A program made the position numbers and the translations under genes. From contig DARO01000012.1 in assembly GCA_002504405.1 (NCBI GenBank), positions 1 to 64,000 of the forward strand: 64,000 nucleotides of DNA, in the 5' to 3' direction. Shown here piece by piece: positions 8,471-17,359 of this stretch; position 1 is the first letter of the stretch, and every line of letters starts with the position of its first letter. This DNA is from Methanomassiliicoccaceae archaeon UBA71 (GTDB taxonomy: Archaea > Thermoplasmatota > Thermoplasmata > Methanomassiliicoccales > Methanomethylophilaceae). The notes below the pieces were generated by a model. That model worked only from the letters and a program-made list of their open reading frames with translations, was not told the origin of the DNA and made no database searches.

Positions 8471-9430
8471 ATGGAATCGTGGAAGAAGAGCACCGCTACG
8501 ATACTCGTCGTCATGGTGATGACGTACGCCATTGTCGGTGCGGTCATGGGATGGGTACTGACCCTCTGGTGGGGAGGGTACGGATGGTCGTATGGGATGG
8601 CATTGTTCCTCATTGTCGCACTGATCCTCGCAGTCTACAGCATCAACGTTCCCGTGGACAGGATTGTAGCCAACTATGGTGGAAGGAGGATATTCGAATC
8701 CGACGACCCCCGTCTGTACGGCACTGTGAGAAGGCTTGCCGAAAGAGCAGGCACCCCTATGCCAGCTGTCTACATTATTGACGAGCCTTTCCCCAATGCA
8801 TTCGCACTGGGCCGCACCCCAGACAAAGCGATGGTGGCGGCCACTCGTCCGTTACTGGACATCCTGGACGACGACGAGCTGGAAGGGGTTATGGGTCATG
8901 AACTCTCCCATATCATCCACCGGGACACCGTGGTCAACACGGTGGCCAGGACCAGCGCGAAATTCCTCACTGTATCAGCGGCAGTCATGGGGGCCGTAGC
9001 AGCATTCGCCATGGCCATCCTCGGGTCGGGAGGGAAGAGCACGGGCGGTGCCGGAGGCATCCTGTTCCTGCTCATATGCGTGATCCTCATCCCCATCGCC
9101 TTGATATGCCTGCTGATGTGCCTGGCACTCCCCTCCGCGGGAGCAGTAATGAGGTTCGGCGTGTCCCGCAGCAGAGAGTACGGGGCGGATGAATCATCCG
9201 CTAGACTCACCGGGAAACCGATGTCCCTCGCCAGTGCCCTGCTGAAGCTTGAAAGGGGATGCTCCGTCGAGGCCAACGCTTTCAAGGACAGTTCATCCGC
9301 AAACCTGTGGATCGTCAATCCGTTCGGAAAATTCAGAAAGAGGTTCCTGAACAGCCTGATGGACACCCACCCCTCCACCGAGGACAGGATCAAGAGACTG
9401 AGGGAACTGGACAAGAAGATCAACGGATGA
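8471..9430 (+). CDS. htpX: HtpX-like M48 family membrane zinc metalloprotease
   Basis: 319 residues. Two transmembrane segments near the N-terminus (about 13-33 and 38-58), a zinc-protease core with HELSH at residues 143-147 (HExxH), a second pair of hydrophobic segments (about 160-225), and SREYGADESSARLTG with the third zinc-ligand Glu. This is the layout of HtpX, which degrades misfolded membrane proteins. It is the last gene of the dnaK-like/grpE-like operon, which agrees with a membrane-stress role. Confidence 0.88.
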   Translation: MESWKKSTATILVVMVMTYAIVGAVMGWVLTLWWGGYGWSYGMALFLIVALILAVYSINVPVDRIVANYGGRRIFESDDPRLYGTVRRLAERAGTPMPAVYIIDEPFPNAFALGRTPDKAMVAATRPLLDILDDDELEGVMGHELSHIIHRDTVVNTVARTSAKFLTVSAAVMGAVAAFAMAILGSGGKSTGGAGGILFLLICVILIPIALICLLMCLALPSAGAVMRFGVSRSREYGADESSARLTGKPMSLASALLKLERGCSVEANAFKDSSSANLWIVNPFGKFRKRFLNSLMDTHPSTEDRIKRLRELDKKING

Positions 9431-9832
9431 TCCTCGCGGAAATCAGCCCTATAGAAACAGGACCTCCGCATCCGATACCGACATGTCCCGGGCTATCGGA
9501 ACGCCCGTCTTGATCCCCAGATCCGGTGAGGAACAGATCGAACGGACGCACATATCCACCGGAAGCTTTCGATAAACACATTTGCAGTTGCCTGGCCCCG
9601 CTCGCGAGACTCGGCGACTGCACCATGTATGTCAACCCAGAGCAGAACTGGACGTTAACATTCATAAATGGGAGACGAGCGCCTCATCGCCGTTCGTCGA
9701 GTGGACACCCTGAACGATTCTGCGCACCTCCCCGATCCGCTGCATATCAACGGACCGTCATACGAACGAATTCTTTCTGAGGAACGGGCCCCAGACGTCG
9801 CCTTCTTTTCTTAACTCTTCAAATATTGTAAA
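9431..9832. other. Intergenic region without a convincing gene
   Basis: About 400 nt after htpX. Several short open frames exist on both strands, but none shows a recognisable domain, a ribosome binding site and a consistent frame together. One minus-strand stretch (about 9449-9550) gives a plausible short protein tail ending at a TAG, which may be a remnant. A weak AT-rich segment begins near 9810, just ahead of the inverted-repeat element. Confidence 0.4.
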
Positions 9833-10005
9833 CCTGACTTTGACATGACGAGTAAAATCTGATTGGAATCGCTTTGGGACGAAACAATGAAAAGGTGTCC
9901 TGGAATGATGATTTGTGACCAAACAAACGCATTTCAGGACACCTCTTCATCGTTTCGCTGAAATCGCATCGGGTCTCGAAATCAGATTGACCTGTCAAAG
10001 TCAGG
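9833..10005. repeat. 173-nt imperfect inverted-repeat element (MITE-like or structured RNA)
   Basis: The outer 13 bp are perfect inverted repeats: CCTGACTTTGACA at 9833-9845 and its complement at 9993-10005. Inside, the two arms stay alignable for about 70 nt, including an AGGTGTCC segment near 9893-9900 matching GGACACCT near 9937-9944, around a loop near 9905-9930. It codes for nothing obvious. It could be a miniature inverted-repeat transposable element or a long-hairpin RNA. I saw no clear target-site duplication. Confidence 0.6.
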
Positions 10006-10058
10006 GAACAGGATTACTCATCCGTTAATTCGCTCTAATATCCTAGCTGAAGAGATGC

Positions 10059-11384
10059 TCAGTCACCCGCCACATCTCCAGACAACACCGACCTCATCAT
10101 CCATGCAAGACACAGCGGCAGCTTCACCACATCGCCGTCCCTGGGCGGATTCATCGACAGGACCACGGACCTCCCCGGGGAGAACCTGTCTATGTACGCC
10201 TTCAGACTAGCCGCCCGCACCTTCCATCCGGATTTCACCTCCACGGGAACCACGCCCGCCCTGCTCTGGAACAGGAAGTCCACCTCATGCCTCCCGTCCC
10301 TCCAGTACCTGGGAGCCCTGCCGTTCATCGATACGATCTCCGTGAGCACATAGTTCTCGGCCACCGCACCGCGGAAATCCGGGTCTACAGTCCCCGAGAG
10401 TCCCTCGTAAGTATACATCGAGAGCTCCGCCCCGACCATCCTGGACAGTAGCCCCACGTCGCACATGTACAATTTGAATAGCCCCTCGTCCGGTTTGAAA
10501 TCCAATGGTGTACCGGGCGATGACACGCTTCCCACCCTGTAAAGGAGACCCGCATCCGTGAGCCATTGCACCGCGTCCTCCAGATCCGACGCCCTGACGC
10601 TCCCCCTGACATGGCTGTAGAAGAATCTGCTGTTCTCGGCTGCCAGCTGCTGCGGCACCGACTCCCATACCCTGCTGACCTTGGGCCCGTCGTCATACGG
10701 CACATGCTTGAGGAAATCGGAGTCGTAAGACATCAGGATGCGTTCCTGTTCCTCGATGACGGATCCCTCGTTCCTGTCCCGCACCCATGCATCGACCGCA
10801 CGGGGCATCCCGCCGACGAAAAGATAGCGCCGGTACTCCGACTCGAGCTCGTCGAGTACCGGCTGCGACACGTCGAAGGGGCCGGCCTCCTTGACACGGT
10901 CCCTGAGATTGCCAAGTCCGTCGGCGACCAGGAACTCCTCGAAATCCATCGGCCTCAGCGTCATCATGTCCACCTTCCCCACCGGGAAGGAACCCTTCCT
11001 GGAAAGGGCGACACCCAGGAGAGACCCCGCCGCTGCCAAATGGTATCCGGGAGCTTCCTCGCAGAAGTATTTGAGTGAGGTGATCGCCTCCGGACACGCC
11101 TGTATCTCGTCGAATATCATCAGCGTCCTGCCCTCCTCTATCCGAACCCTCTTGATTGATGACAGGTCCGCGATGATCCTGCGGGGGTCGAGATCCTTGT
11201 CGAACAGAGCACGGAGGCCCTTCTCGGATTCGAAATTCACATACACCGTGTTCTCGTAGCACTCCGCACCGAAACTCTTCAGAAGGTATGTCTTCCCGCA
11301 CTGACGGACACCGCGAAGAAGCAGTGGCATCCTGCGTTCGCTGTCTTTCCATGCCACGAGATCCCCGAATGCCCTGCGCCACAT
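10059..11384 (-). CDS. AAA_14 ATPase with DUF4143 domain
   Basis: 441 residues. P-loop LLRGVRQCGKTYLL (about residues 21-34), Walker B LMIFDEIQACPEAI, then MTLRPMDFEEFL and a C-terminal nuclease-like DUF4143 region (YWRDGRHEVDFLFQSRAGVVPVEVKSG). This is a widespread archaeal and bacterial family, often present in several copies and of uncertain role; the C-terminal part resembles a restriction-endonuclease-like fold. Its AT-rich promoter contains an inverted repeat (11417-11440). Confidence 0.85.
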   Translation of the reverse strand: MWRRAFGDLVAWKDSERRMPLLLRGVRQCGKTYLLKSFGAECYENTVYVNFESEKGLRALFDKDLDPRRIIADLSSIKRVRIEEGRTLMIFDEIQACPEAITSLKYFCEEAPGYHLAAAGSLLGVALSRKGSFPVGKVDMMTLRPMDFEEFLVADGLGNLRDRVKEAGPFDVSQPVLDELESEYRRYLFVGGMPRAVDAWVRDRNEGSVIEEQERILMSYDSDFLKHVPYDDGPKVSRVWESVPQQLAAENSRFFYSHVRGSVRASDLEDAVQWLTDAGLLYRVGSVSSPGTPLDFKPDEGLFKLYMCDVGLLSRMVGAELSMYTYEGLSGTVDPDFRGAVAENYVLTEIVSMNGRAPRYWRDGRHEVDFLFQSRAGVVPVEVKSGWKVRAASLKAYIDRFSPGRSVVLSMNPPRDGDVVKLPLCLAWMMRSVLSGDVAGD

Positions 11385-11416
11385 GCATGAACATACGTTT
11401 GTAAATTATATCAATA

Positions 11417-11440
11417 TTTTCACAGTTTTTACTGTAAAAA
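11417..11440. promoter_or_regulatory. Inverted repeat upstream of the AAA_14 ATPase
   Basis: TTTTCACAG (11417-11425) and CTGTAAAAA (11432-11440) form near-perfect 9-bp arms in the AT-rich promoter region of the minus-strand ATPase gene. A dyad operator for an unknown regulator is the simplest reading. Confidence 0.35.
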
Positions 11441-11621
11441 TATGTATTAAAACATCAGTTTTTTACAAATTGCGACTCAGACACCGTACGAGCCAGAGGA
11501 TCGATTTCCGATAGCGACATTGAGAAAGCGCTCGAGGAGATTCCTGAGCCCGGTCTCTTGTTCGATAATGCCTCCGCGCAGACGAGAGCGGGACAGATGT
11601 TCCGCGCTGTACCGGATCGTA

Positions 11622-11905
11622 TCAGGAATGACCGAACAGATCGTCATGCGTACCTGTGCGGGAAAGCACCAGCACCAGATCCCCTCCGTCGATTCTGTAG
11701 ACAAGCAGCCAGTCCAGAGCGACATGGCATTCCCTGTAGTGCTTGAGCTCCCCCTTGAGCTGATAATCCGAGTGCTTCGCAGGAAGCCTCTTCCCATCCG
11801 CAAGCATGAAGAGAACCTCGTTGAGGAGGGACATGTCATACCCCTTTTCTTCAACAGTCTGTAATCTCTCCTGAATTGGCTTGTGGCCATTATATTCAAA
11901 CTCAT
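11622..11905 (-). pseudogene. yafQ: YafQ/RelE-type toxin gene with a frameshift
   Basis: Reading from ATG 11905 (overlapping the antitoxin stop) gives a YafQ-like start, FRRDYRLLKKRG, then the frame runs off the family pattern. The rest of the toxin lies in another frame from 11834 to 11622: MSLLNEVLFML, YRECHVALDWLLVYRID and SRTGTHDDLF, all hallmarks of YafQ ribosome-dependent mRNA interferases. The break is near 11838-11842, where one missing base would restore a full toxin of about 92 residues. It is either an inactivated toxin, a programmed frameshift, or a sequencing error. Confidence 0.75.
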
Positions 11906-12174
11906 GAATCCAACTCTCTGATGAGCTCCTCCGCCGTATAGCGTCTGGCGTTAGGATCGTTCAGCAGCCTCTCCGACTCCTCTATCGCGGCCGCTGTCGT
12001 CGCGTTCGGGACATCCACCCTCACCTCGAACGGCAGCCCCCCGTGGCGCAGGGCCTGCCTCAGGAAAACATTGACCGCGGCAGACAGGGTCAATCCCAGT
12101 TCCCCGAACAGCTCCTCGCTCTCCTTTTTCACATCCTTATCGATGCGTATGCTGACGTTCACTGCTTTAGCCAT
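11902..12174 (-). CDS. dinJ: DinJ/RelB family antitoxin
   Basis: 90 residues from ATG 12174 (MAKAVNVSIRIDKD). The ribbon-helix-helix N-terminus, the LGLTLSAAVNVFLRQALRHGGLPFEV core and the acidic C-terminal helix are typical of RelB/DinJ antitoxins, which neutralise YafQ/RelE toxins and repress their own promoter. The stop overlaps the toxin start by ATGA. A longer in-frame start (12267) exists but would add an unlike N-terminus, so I chose 12174. The antitoxin frame is intact although its toxin is broken. Confidence 0.85.
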   Translation of the reverse strand: MAKAVNVSIRIDKDVKKESEELFGELGLTLSAAVNVFLRQALRHGGLPFEVRVDVPNATTAAAIEESERLLNDPNARRYTAEELIRELDS

Positions 12175-12334
12175 TACATGCAATACAACATACTCCTTTT
12201 TCAATGCATTGCATTGATGTTTCAACCATCGGCATATGACGATTTGAATCGTGCACCGTGCATGCACGTTTCGCGGTCCGACCCGCGCTTCGGAAACCCC
12301 GGAGGCACCGTCCGGTCCCGCCCTCTCGACAAAC

Positions 12335-12342
12335 CCTTATAA
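12335..12342 (+). promoter_or_regulatory. Archaeal TATA box of the aconitase gene
   Basis: CCTTATAA lies about 45 nt before the chosen start ATG 12381. Transcription from about 25 nt downstream would leave a short leader containing AGGAG (12367-12371), which supports ATG 12381 over the earlier in-frame ATG 12360. Confidence 0.4.
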
Positions 12343-12380
12343 GATACGCGATTAACCTGATGAATCAGGAGAATCCGCTC

Positions 12381-15017
12381 ATGACCGAAGTCGGACCTTG
12401 CACCAAAACCCTCTCGACCAAAGAGGGCGACATCACGATCTACAGCCTCCGCGAGCTGGAAGCAAAAGGCATAATCAAAGACCTCTCCAAGATTCCCTAC
12501 TCCGTCAAGATACTCATCGAGGGCATGCTCAGGCAGCGCGACGGCTCCACCATCACCGACGAGGACGTCATCACCGCCGCATCCTGGAACCCGGAGGAGA
12601 ACACCGACCGCGACATCCCCTGGATCCCCGCCAGGGTGCTCCTCCAGGACCTCACCGGCGGAGCCGTCGTCACCGACCTGGCGTCCATGAGGAACGCCGT
12701 GGCCGCCATCGGCAAGGACCCCGAGCTCATCAACCCCCTGATGCCCGTGGACCTCGTCATCGACCACTCCGTCAACACCGACTACGCCGGCCGCGACGAC
12801 GCCCAGGAGCTCAACGAGGAGCTGGACTTCCAGCGCAACAAGGAGAGGTACGCCCTCTTCAAGTGGGCCCAGAAGTCCCTGAAGAACTTCCGCGCCGTCC
12901 CCCCGGGCAACGGGATATGCCACCAGGTCAACCTGGAGTACCTGTCCCCGCTGGTCCACGTCAAGGACGTCGACGGGAGGAGGGTCGCGTACCCGGACTC
13001 ATGCTTCGGGACCGACTCCCACACGACCCAGATCGACGGCCTCGGGGTCCTCGGATGGGGGGTGGGCGGTATCGAGGCCGAGGCCGCGATGGTCGGCCAG
13101 CCCAGCTACATGAAGCTGCCCGACGTCGTCGGCTTCAAGCTCACGGGTAAGCTGAGGGAGGGCGTCAACGCCACCGACCTCGTGCTCACCGTGGTCCACA
13201 TGCTCAGGAAGAAGGGCGTCGTCGGGAAGTTCGTGGAGTACTTCGGCGAGGGGTACAGGAACCTCGACCTGGCGGACCGCTCCACCCTGGCCAACATGGG
13301 CCCCGAATACGGCGCCACCACCGGGTTCTGTCCCGTGGATGAGAAGACGATCGAGTACCTCCGCCTCACCGGCAGGTCCGAGGAGCACATCGACACCGTG
13401 GAGAGGTACTGCAGGGAGCAGGGCCTCTGGTACGAGTCCGACCCGGAGTACACCGACGTCCTGGAGCTGGACATGTCCACCGTCGAGCCCTGCCTGGCGG
13501 GCCACAAGAGGCCCCAGGACCTGATCCCTCTCAAGGACATGAAGCCGAAGTTCTCCGAGTCCCTGGAGCAGCTGGGCGTCAAGGAGCAGAGGAAGCCCGT
13601 CGCCGGGCAGCTCGGCGACGGATCGCTGGTCATCGCATCCATCACATCCTGCACCAACACCGCCAACCCCTCGGTCATGATCGCCGCCGGGCTGGTGGCC
13701 AAGAAGGCCGCCGCCCTCGGACTCAAGCCGAAGGACTACGTCAAGACGTCCCTCGCCCCGGGATCCAAGGTCGTCACCCAGTACCTCCAGAACTCCGGCC
13801 TGCTGGTCTACCTCGAGCAGCTGGGCTTCCAGGTCTGCGGCTACGGGTGCATGACATGCATAGGGAACTCCGGGCCGCTGTCCGACGAGGTCTCCAACGC
13901 CATCAGGGCAAACGACCTCACAGTCGCGGCCATAGCGTCCAGCAACAGGAACTTCGAGGGCAGGATCCACCCCCTCGTCAAGGCCAATTACCTCGCATCC
14001 CCTCCCCTCGTGGTGGCATTCGCCATAGCCGGCCGCGTGGACATAGACATGTACAGCGAGCCCCTGGCCGTGACCGAGGACGGGAGAGAGGTGTTCCTGA
14101 AGGACATCTGGCCCTCCGACGCCGAGGTCCGCAAGCTCACCGAGGAGTACGTCACCCGCTCCACCTTCCAGTCGAAGTACAGGGACATCTTCAAGGGGTC
14201 CGCCAGGTGGGACGCCGTCCCCTGCGAGGACTCCCCGCTGTTCCAGTGGGACGAGGGGTCCACCTACATCAGGAACCCCCCGTTCTTCGACGACATCTTC
14301 GAGGAGCCGGAGATCAGGAGCATCTCCCGCGCCAGGTGCCTCGCCAAGCTCGGCGACTCGATCACCACCGACCACATCTCCCCCGCCGGGGCGTTCTCGA
14401 AGGACACCGACGCGGGAAGGTACCTGATGTCCAAGGGCGTCGAGCCCAAGGACTTCAACTCCTACGGCTCCCGCAGGGCCAACCACGAGGTGATGGTCAG
14501 GGGGACGTTCGCCAACGTGAGGCTCAGGAACATGCTGGTCCCCGGCAGCGAGGGCAGCTGCTCCGTCTACCACCCCGACGGCACCGTCGACACCATCTTC
14601 GAGACCTCCAGGAGGTACGAGGAGGACATGACCCCCCTCGTCATACTCGCCGGCAAGGAGTACGGCACCGGGTCCAGCAGGGACTGGGCCGCCAAGGGCC
14701 CCCTCCTCCTCGGAGTGAGGGCGGTCATCGCCGAGTCCTTCGAGAGGATCCACAGGTCCAACCTTGTGGGAATGGGCATCGTGCCCCTGCAGTTCCTCCC
14801 CGGGCAGACAGCGGAGACCCTCGGCCTGAACGGAACCGAGACCTTCGACATAGACCTGGAGGACCTGGAGCCCAAGTGCACCGTCAGGGTCACCGCCTAC
14901 AGGGACGGCAAGAAGCTGGAGTTCGACACCCTGTGCAGGGTGGACGTCCCCGCAGAGGTGGACTACATCGCCAACGGCGGCATCCTCCAGTACGTCCTGA
15001 GAAGGATGATAGAGTAA
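12381..15017 (+). CDS. acnA: Aconitate hydratase (AcnA/IRP type)
   Basis: 878 residues, the normal length for AcnA. It interconverts citrate and isocitrate via a [4Fe-4S] cluster held by the Cys of SITSCTNTANPS (about residue 424) and the two Cys of GYGCMTCIGNSGPL (about 489-492). Other family marks are CFGTDSHTTQIDGLG, SSNRNFEGRIHP and the C-terminal swivel domain with GSSRDWAAKGP. The start is ATG 12381, preceded by AGGAG at 12367. Very high GC and strongly C/G-ending codons suggest high expression. It stands alone; citrate synthase and isocitrate dehydrogenase are not in the window, so the use (glutamate synthesis is the usual one) is inferred. Confidence 0.95.
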   Translation: MTEVGPCTKTLSTKEGDITIYSLRELEAKGIIKDLSKIPYSVKILIEGMLRQRDGSTITDEDVITAASWNPEENTDRDIPWIPARVLLQDLTGGAVVTDLASMRNAVAAIGKDPELINPLMPVDLVIDHSVNTDYAGRDDAQELNEELDFQRNKERYALFKWAQKSLKNFRAVPPGNGICHQVNLEYLSPLVHVKDVDGRRVAYPDSCFGTDSHTTQIDGLGVLGWGVGGIEAEAAMVGQPSYMKLPDVVGFKLTGKLREGVNATDLVLTVVHMLRKKGVVGKFVEYFGEGYRNLDLADRSTLANMGPEYGATTGFCPVDEKTIEYLRLTGRSEEHIDTVERYCREQGLWYESDPEYTDVLELDMSTVEPCLAGHKRPQDLIPLKDMKPKFSESLEQLGVKEQRKPVAGQLGDGSLVIASITSCTNTANPSVMIAAGLVAKKAAALGLKPKDYVKTSLAPGSKVVTQYLQNSGLLVYLEQLGFQVCGYGCMTCIGNSGPLSDEVSNAIRANDLTVAAIASSNRNFEGRIHPLVKANYLASPPLVVAFAIAGRVDIDMYSEPLAVTEDGREVFLKDIWPSDAEVRKLTEEYVTRSTFQSKYRDIFKGSARWDAVPCEDSPLFQWDEGSTYIRNPPFFDDIFEEPEIRSISRARCLAKLGDSITTDHISPAGAFSKDTDAGRYLMSKGVEPKDFNSYGSRRANHEVMVRGTFANVRLRNMLVPGSEGSCSVYHPDGTVDTIFETSRRYEEDMTPLVILAGKEYGTGSSRDWAAKGPLLLGVRAVIAESFERIHRSNLVGMGIVPLQFLPGQTAETLGLNGTETFDIDLEDLEPKCTVRVTAYRDGKKLEFDTLCRVDVPAEVDYIANGGILQYVLRRMIE

Positions 15018-15418
15018 ACATCACAACGAGGGGGCACGGCCCCCTCCAACATCTTTGATGCATCGATCCGATTGTTTCAAAGGATTGTTACATTAAATTG
15101 TAACAAATTAAGGATCCTTTATATACAGTAGATTCCGAACTTCGTTTTGTACCATCCGATTACCACAATAAAACGGATTATCCTGAATTCAAAGTAGATA
15201 GATACCTGGTGAAGCACAGGGCGAAGAACCCGTTCGATGCGCTACATCTTCATGGATCCATTCCGTGACCTCAGGGGCATGAGGCCGGACGGTGCCATTC
15301 CGGGATCCGGAAGGAACGGTGGAAGCTTGGATGACGGAGCGTCGAGCGACAGAGCCGGAATCCGATCCGATACAAAGGCTTAAGGTAGGTTCCGCCTAGG
15401 CGGTCCCCGGATGTTCGA
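15018..15418. other. Intergenic region with inverted repeat and TATA-like sequence
   Basis: A 400-nt spacer between aconitase and the hydrogenase-like operon. TTGTTACA (15085-15092) and TGTAACAA (15099-15106) form perfect 8-bp arms with a 6-bp AT-only spacer, followed by a TATA-like TTTATATA (15118-15125). This looks like an operator-promoter pair for a long-leader transcript into the operon at 15419 or for a small RNA. I found no convincing protein frame here. Confidence 0.4.
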
Positions 15419-17359
15419 ATGACCCCCGGTGACGAAGCCCTACTCGTGACAGCGTACATGCTCCTGCTGCTACTGCCAGCGACCTTCGGCATCGCGGCTG
15501 CGCCCCTGCGCGGGGAGAGGTGGGCTAGGCTCCCGGGCGCGCTCTGCTCGGTCTCATGCATCGCCGGGATCCTCTGCTATCCGCTCTGGATGGCGATCTC
15601 CGACTTCTCTGCGGCCTTCCCGCTGTCATCGGCCCTCGGCGGCTACGCGGTGGCCGTGGACCAGCTGGGCGCCGTCTTCATATCCTTCTCGTCGGCGGTC
15701 TTCCTGATGGTCGTCGTCCACATGTCGCACTCCGGCCACGGCTACACGCCGGCGTACATGGCGCTGGTGTGCGCCCTCTTCGTGTCGTGCACGCTGTGCA
15801 TGTGCGCCTCCACCGCCATCCTTCTCCTGATGGCCTGGGAGGCCGTGTCCATGGTGACGTTCCTGCTTGCCTGCAACAACAGGAGCGACACGCCCCGCTG
15901 GAGGTTCTTCGCGATCACCCATATAGGGGGGCTGGTCCTGATGGCGGTCTACGGATACATGTGGACGGTCTCGGGGAGCGGGGACCTGGCCGACTGGCAC
16001 GGCATCGGAGCCGCGGTCGGACCGACCGCCGCGGCCGCGATCACCGTCCTCCTGTTCATCGGGTTCGGCACGAAGCTGGGGACCGTCCCGTTCCACGGGT
16101 GGATGCCGGACGTCTACGCCGACTCCCCCACCCACACGACCGCCCTCCTGACCACGGTGTGCTCGAACGCCGCGGTCCTCATGCTGTTCAGGGCCGTCTT
16201 CGAGTACGTCGGTACGTCCGGGGCATCGGTGGCGTGCGGCGCTGTCCTCTGCCTCCTGTCCGCCGTGACCGCGCTCTGGGGTGCCTTCGAATCGATGGTC
16301 CAGACCGAGCCCAAGAGGATCCTCTCCTACTCGAGCATGGAGAACATGGCGCTGGTCACCATGTGCCTGTCGCTGGGTCTGATCTTCTCGGACGGGCTCT
16401 ACGGCCTGGAGGCCCTGGTCCTGACCGCCGCCCTGCTCCACACCCTCAACCACTCGGTCTTCAAGTCCCTGATGATGCTCGCGGTGGACTCCGTGGAGGA
16501 CGTCACCGGGGAGAGGAAGATCGACAGGCTCGGTGGTCTCGGATGCGTGCTCCCAGGGCTGTCCGCCGTCGCTATAATAGGCGTCGCGTCCCTGGCGGCG
16601 GTGCCGCCCATGAACGGGTTCATCAGCGAATGGCTCATGCTCCAGTCCCTGGTGGGCACCGAGGCCCTGGCCTCTGACCTGAGGGTCGTCATGCCCCTCC
16701 TGGTCGCCATGATGGGTGTGTGCGGCATGGTCGTGGCCACATCCTACGCCAGGCTCTACGGGTTCATGTTCCTCGGACGCCCGAGGTCCCCCGGCGCGGC
16801 GGAGCCGAGGCCCCTCAGGAAGGGGTCGCTCGCGCCGCTTGTCGTCCTGGCAGCGCTGTGCGTGGCCATGGGCATGCTGTCCTACCCCCTGCTGGGTGCC
16901 CTGTCCGGGGGCGCATCCGCCGCCGCAGGCATCGACGCCTCGTACTCGGACGGCCTGTCCGGCAGCCTGGAGCCCCTCACGCTGGGACTGATGGTGTTCG
17001 GGTGCATGGCCGTCCTGCTGGCCTTCACGCATGTGCGCAGGAAGAGCAGGGAAGCGACGGACACCTGGGGATGCGGAGGCACCCTGGACGAGCGGATGCA
17101 GTACTCCTCGGAGGGGTTCTCGCAGCCGGTCGTGAAGGTGTTCCACCCGTTCATCGGCGACAGCTCGAAGGTGGAGAACCACCGCTACAGCGTCAGGTTC
17201 CAGGAGCCCTTCATCAAATACATCTACACACCCGCCGGGAGGCTGGTTTCCTTCGTGTCCAACCAGGTCACCAGGCTCCAGACCGGCAACATACAATCGT
17301 ACCTGGCCTACATCCTGGTGACCCTGATGGCGGCCCTCCTGGCGGTGAGGCTCCTATGA
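15419..17359 (+). CDS. hyfB: Group 4 hydrogenase-like membrane subunit, NuoL/HyfB type
   Basis: 646 residues with about 14-16 transmembrane helices. It belongs to the antiporter-like (NuoL/M/N, MrpA) family and is closest to HyfB/HycC: FGTKLGTVPFHGWMPDVYADSP in the core, AAVPPMNGFISEWL, and the Hyf-type C-terminal signature WGCGGTLDERMQYSSEGFSQP. Such subunits carry out proton or sodium translocation coupled to electron transfer. It is the first gene of a six-gene operon; the next start overlaps its stop (ATGA). The large subunit of this complex lacks the NiFe ligands, so hydrogenase activity is not implied. Confidence 0.9.
   Translation: MTPGDEALLVTAYMLLLLLPATFGIAAAPLRGERWARLPGALCSVSCIAGILCYPLWMAISDFSAAFPLSSALGGYAVAVDQLGAVFISFSSAVFLMVVVHMSHSGHGYTPAYMALVCALFVSCTLCMCASTAILLLMAWEAVSMVTFLLACNNRSDTPRWRFFAITHIGGLVLMAVYGYMWTVSGSGDLADWHGIGAAVGPTAAAAITVLLFIGFGTKLGTVPFHGWMPDVYADSPTHTTALLTTVCSNAAVLMLFRAVFEYVGTSGASVACGAVLCLLSAVTALWGAFESMVQTEPKRILSYSSMENMALVTMCLSLGLIFSDGLYGLEALVLTAALLHTLNHSVFKSLMMLAVDSVEDVTGERKIDRLGGLGCVLPGLSAVAIIGVASLAAVPPMNGFISEWLMLQSLVGTEALASDLRVVMPLLVAMMGVCGMVVATSYARLYGFMFLGRPRSPGAAEPRPLRKGSLAPLVVLAALCVAMGMLSYPLLGALSGGASAAAGIDASYSDGLSGSLEPLTLGLMVFGCMAVLLAFTHVRRKSREATDTWGCGGTLDERMQYSSEGFSQPVVKVFHPFIGDSSKVENHRYSVRFQEPFIKYIYTPAGRLVSFVSNQVTRLQTGNIQSYLAYILVTLMAALLAVRLL

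Noticed and set aside
9420..9665. Minus-strand 81-codon frame after htpX
   Set aside because: No ribosome binding site or domain; a competing frame in the same stretch looks as good, so neither is supported.
12999..14753. 584-codon minus-strand open frame inside aconitase
   Set aside because: A shadow of strong codon bias in acnA; low-complexity composition, no domain, no promoter.
15626..17296. 556-codon minus-strand open frame opposite hyfB
   Set aside because: Low-complexity His/Gln/Gly/Arg-rich product opposite a well-conserved membrane protein; a shadow frame.
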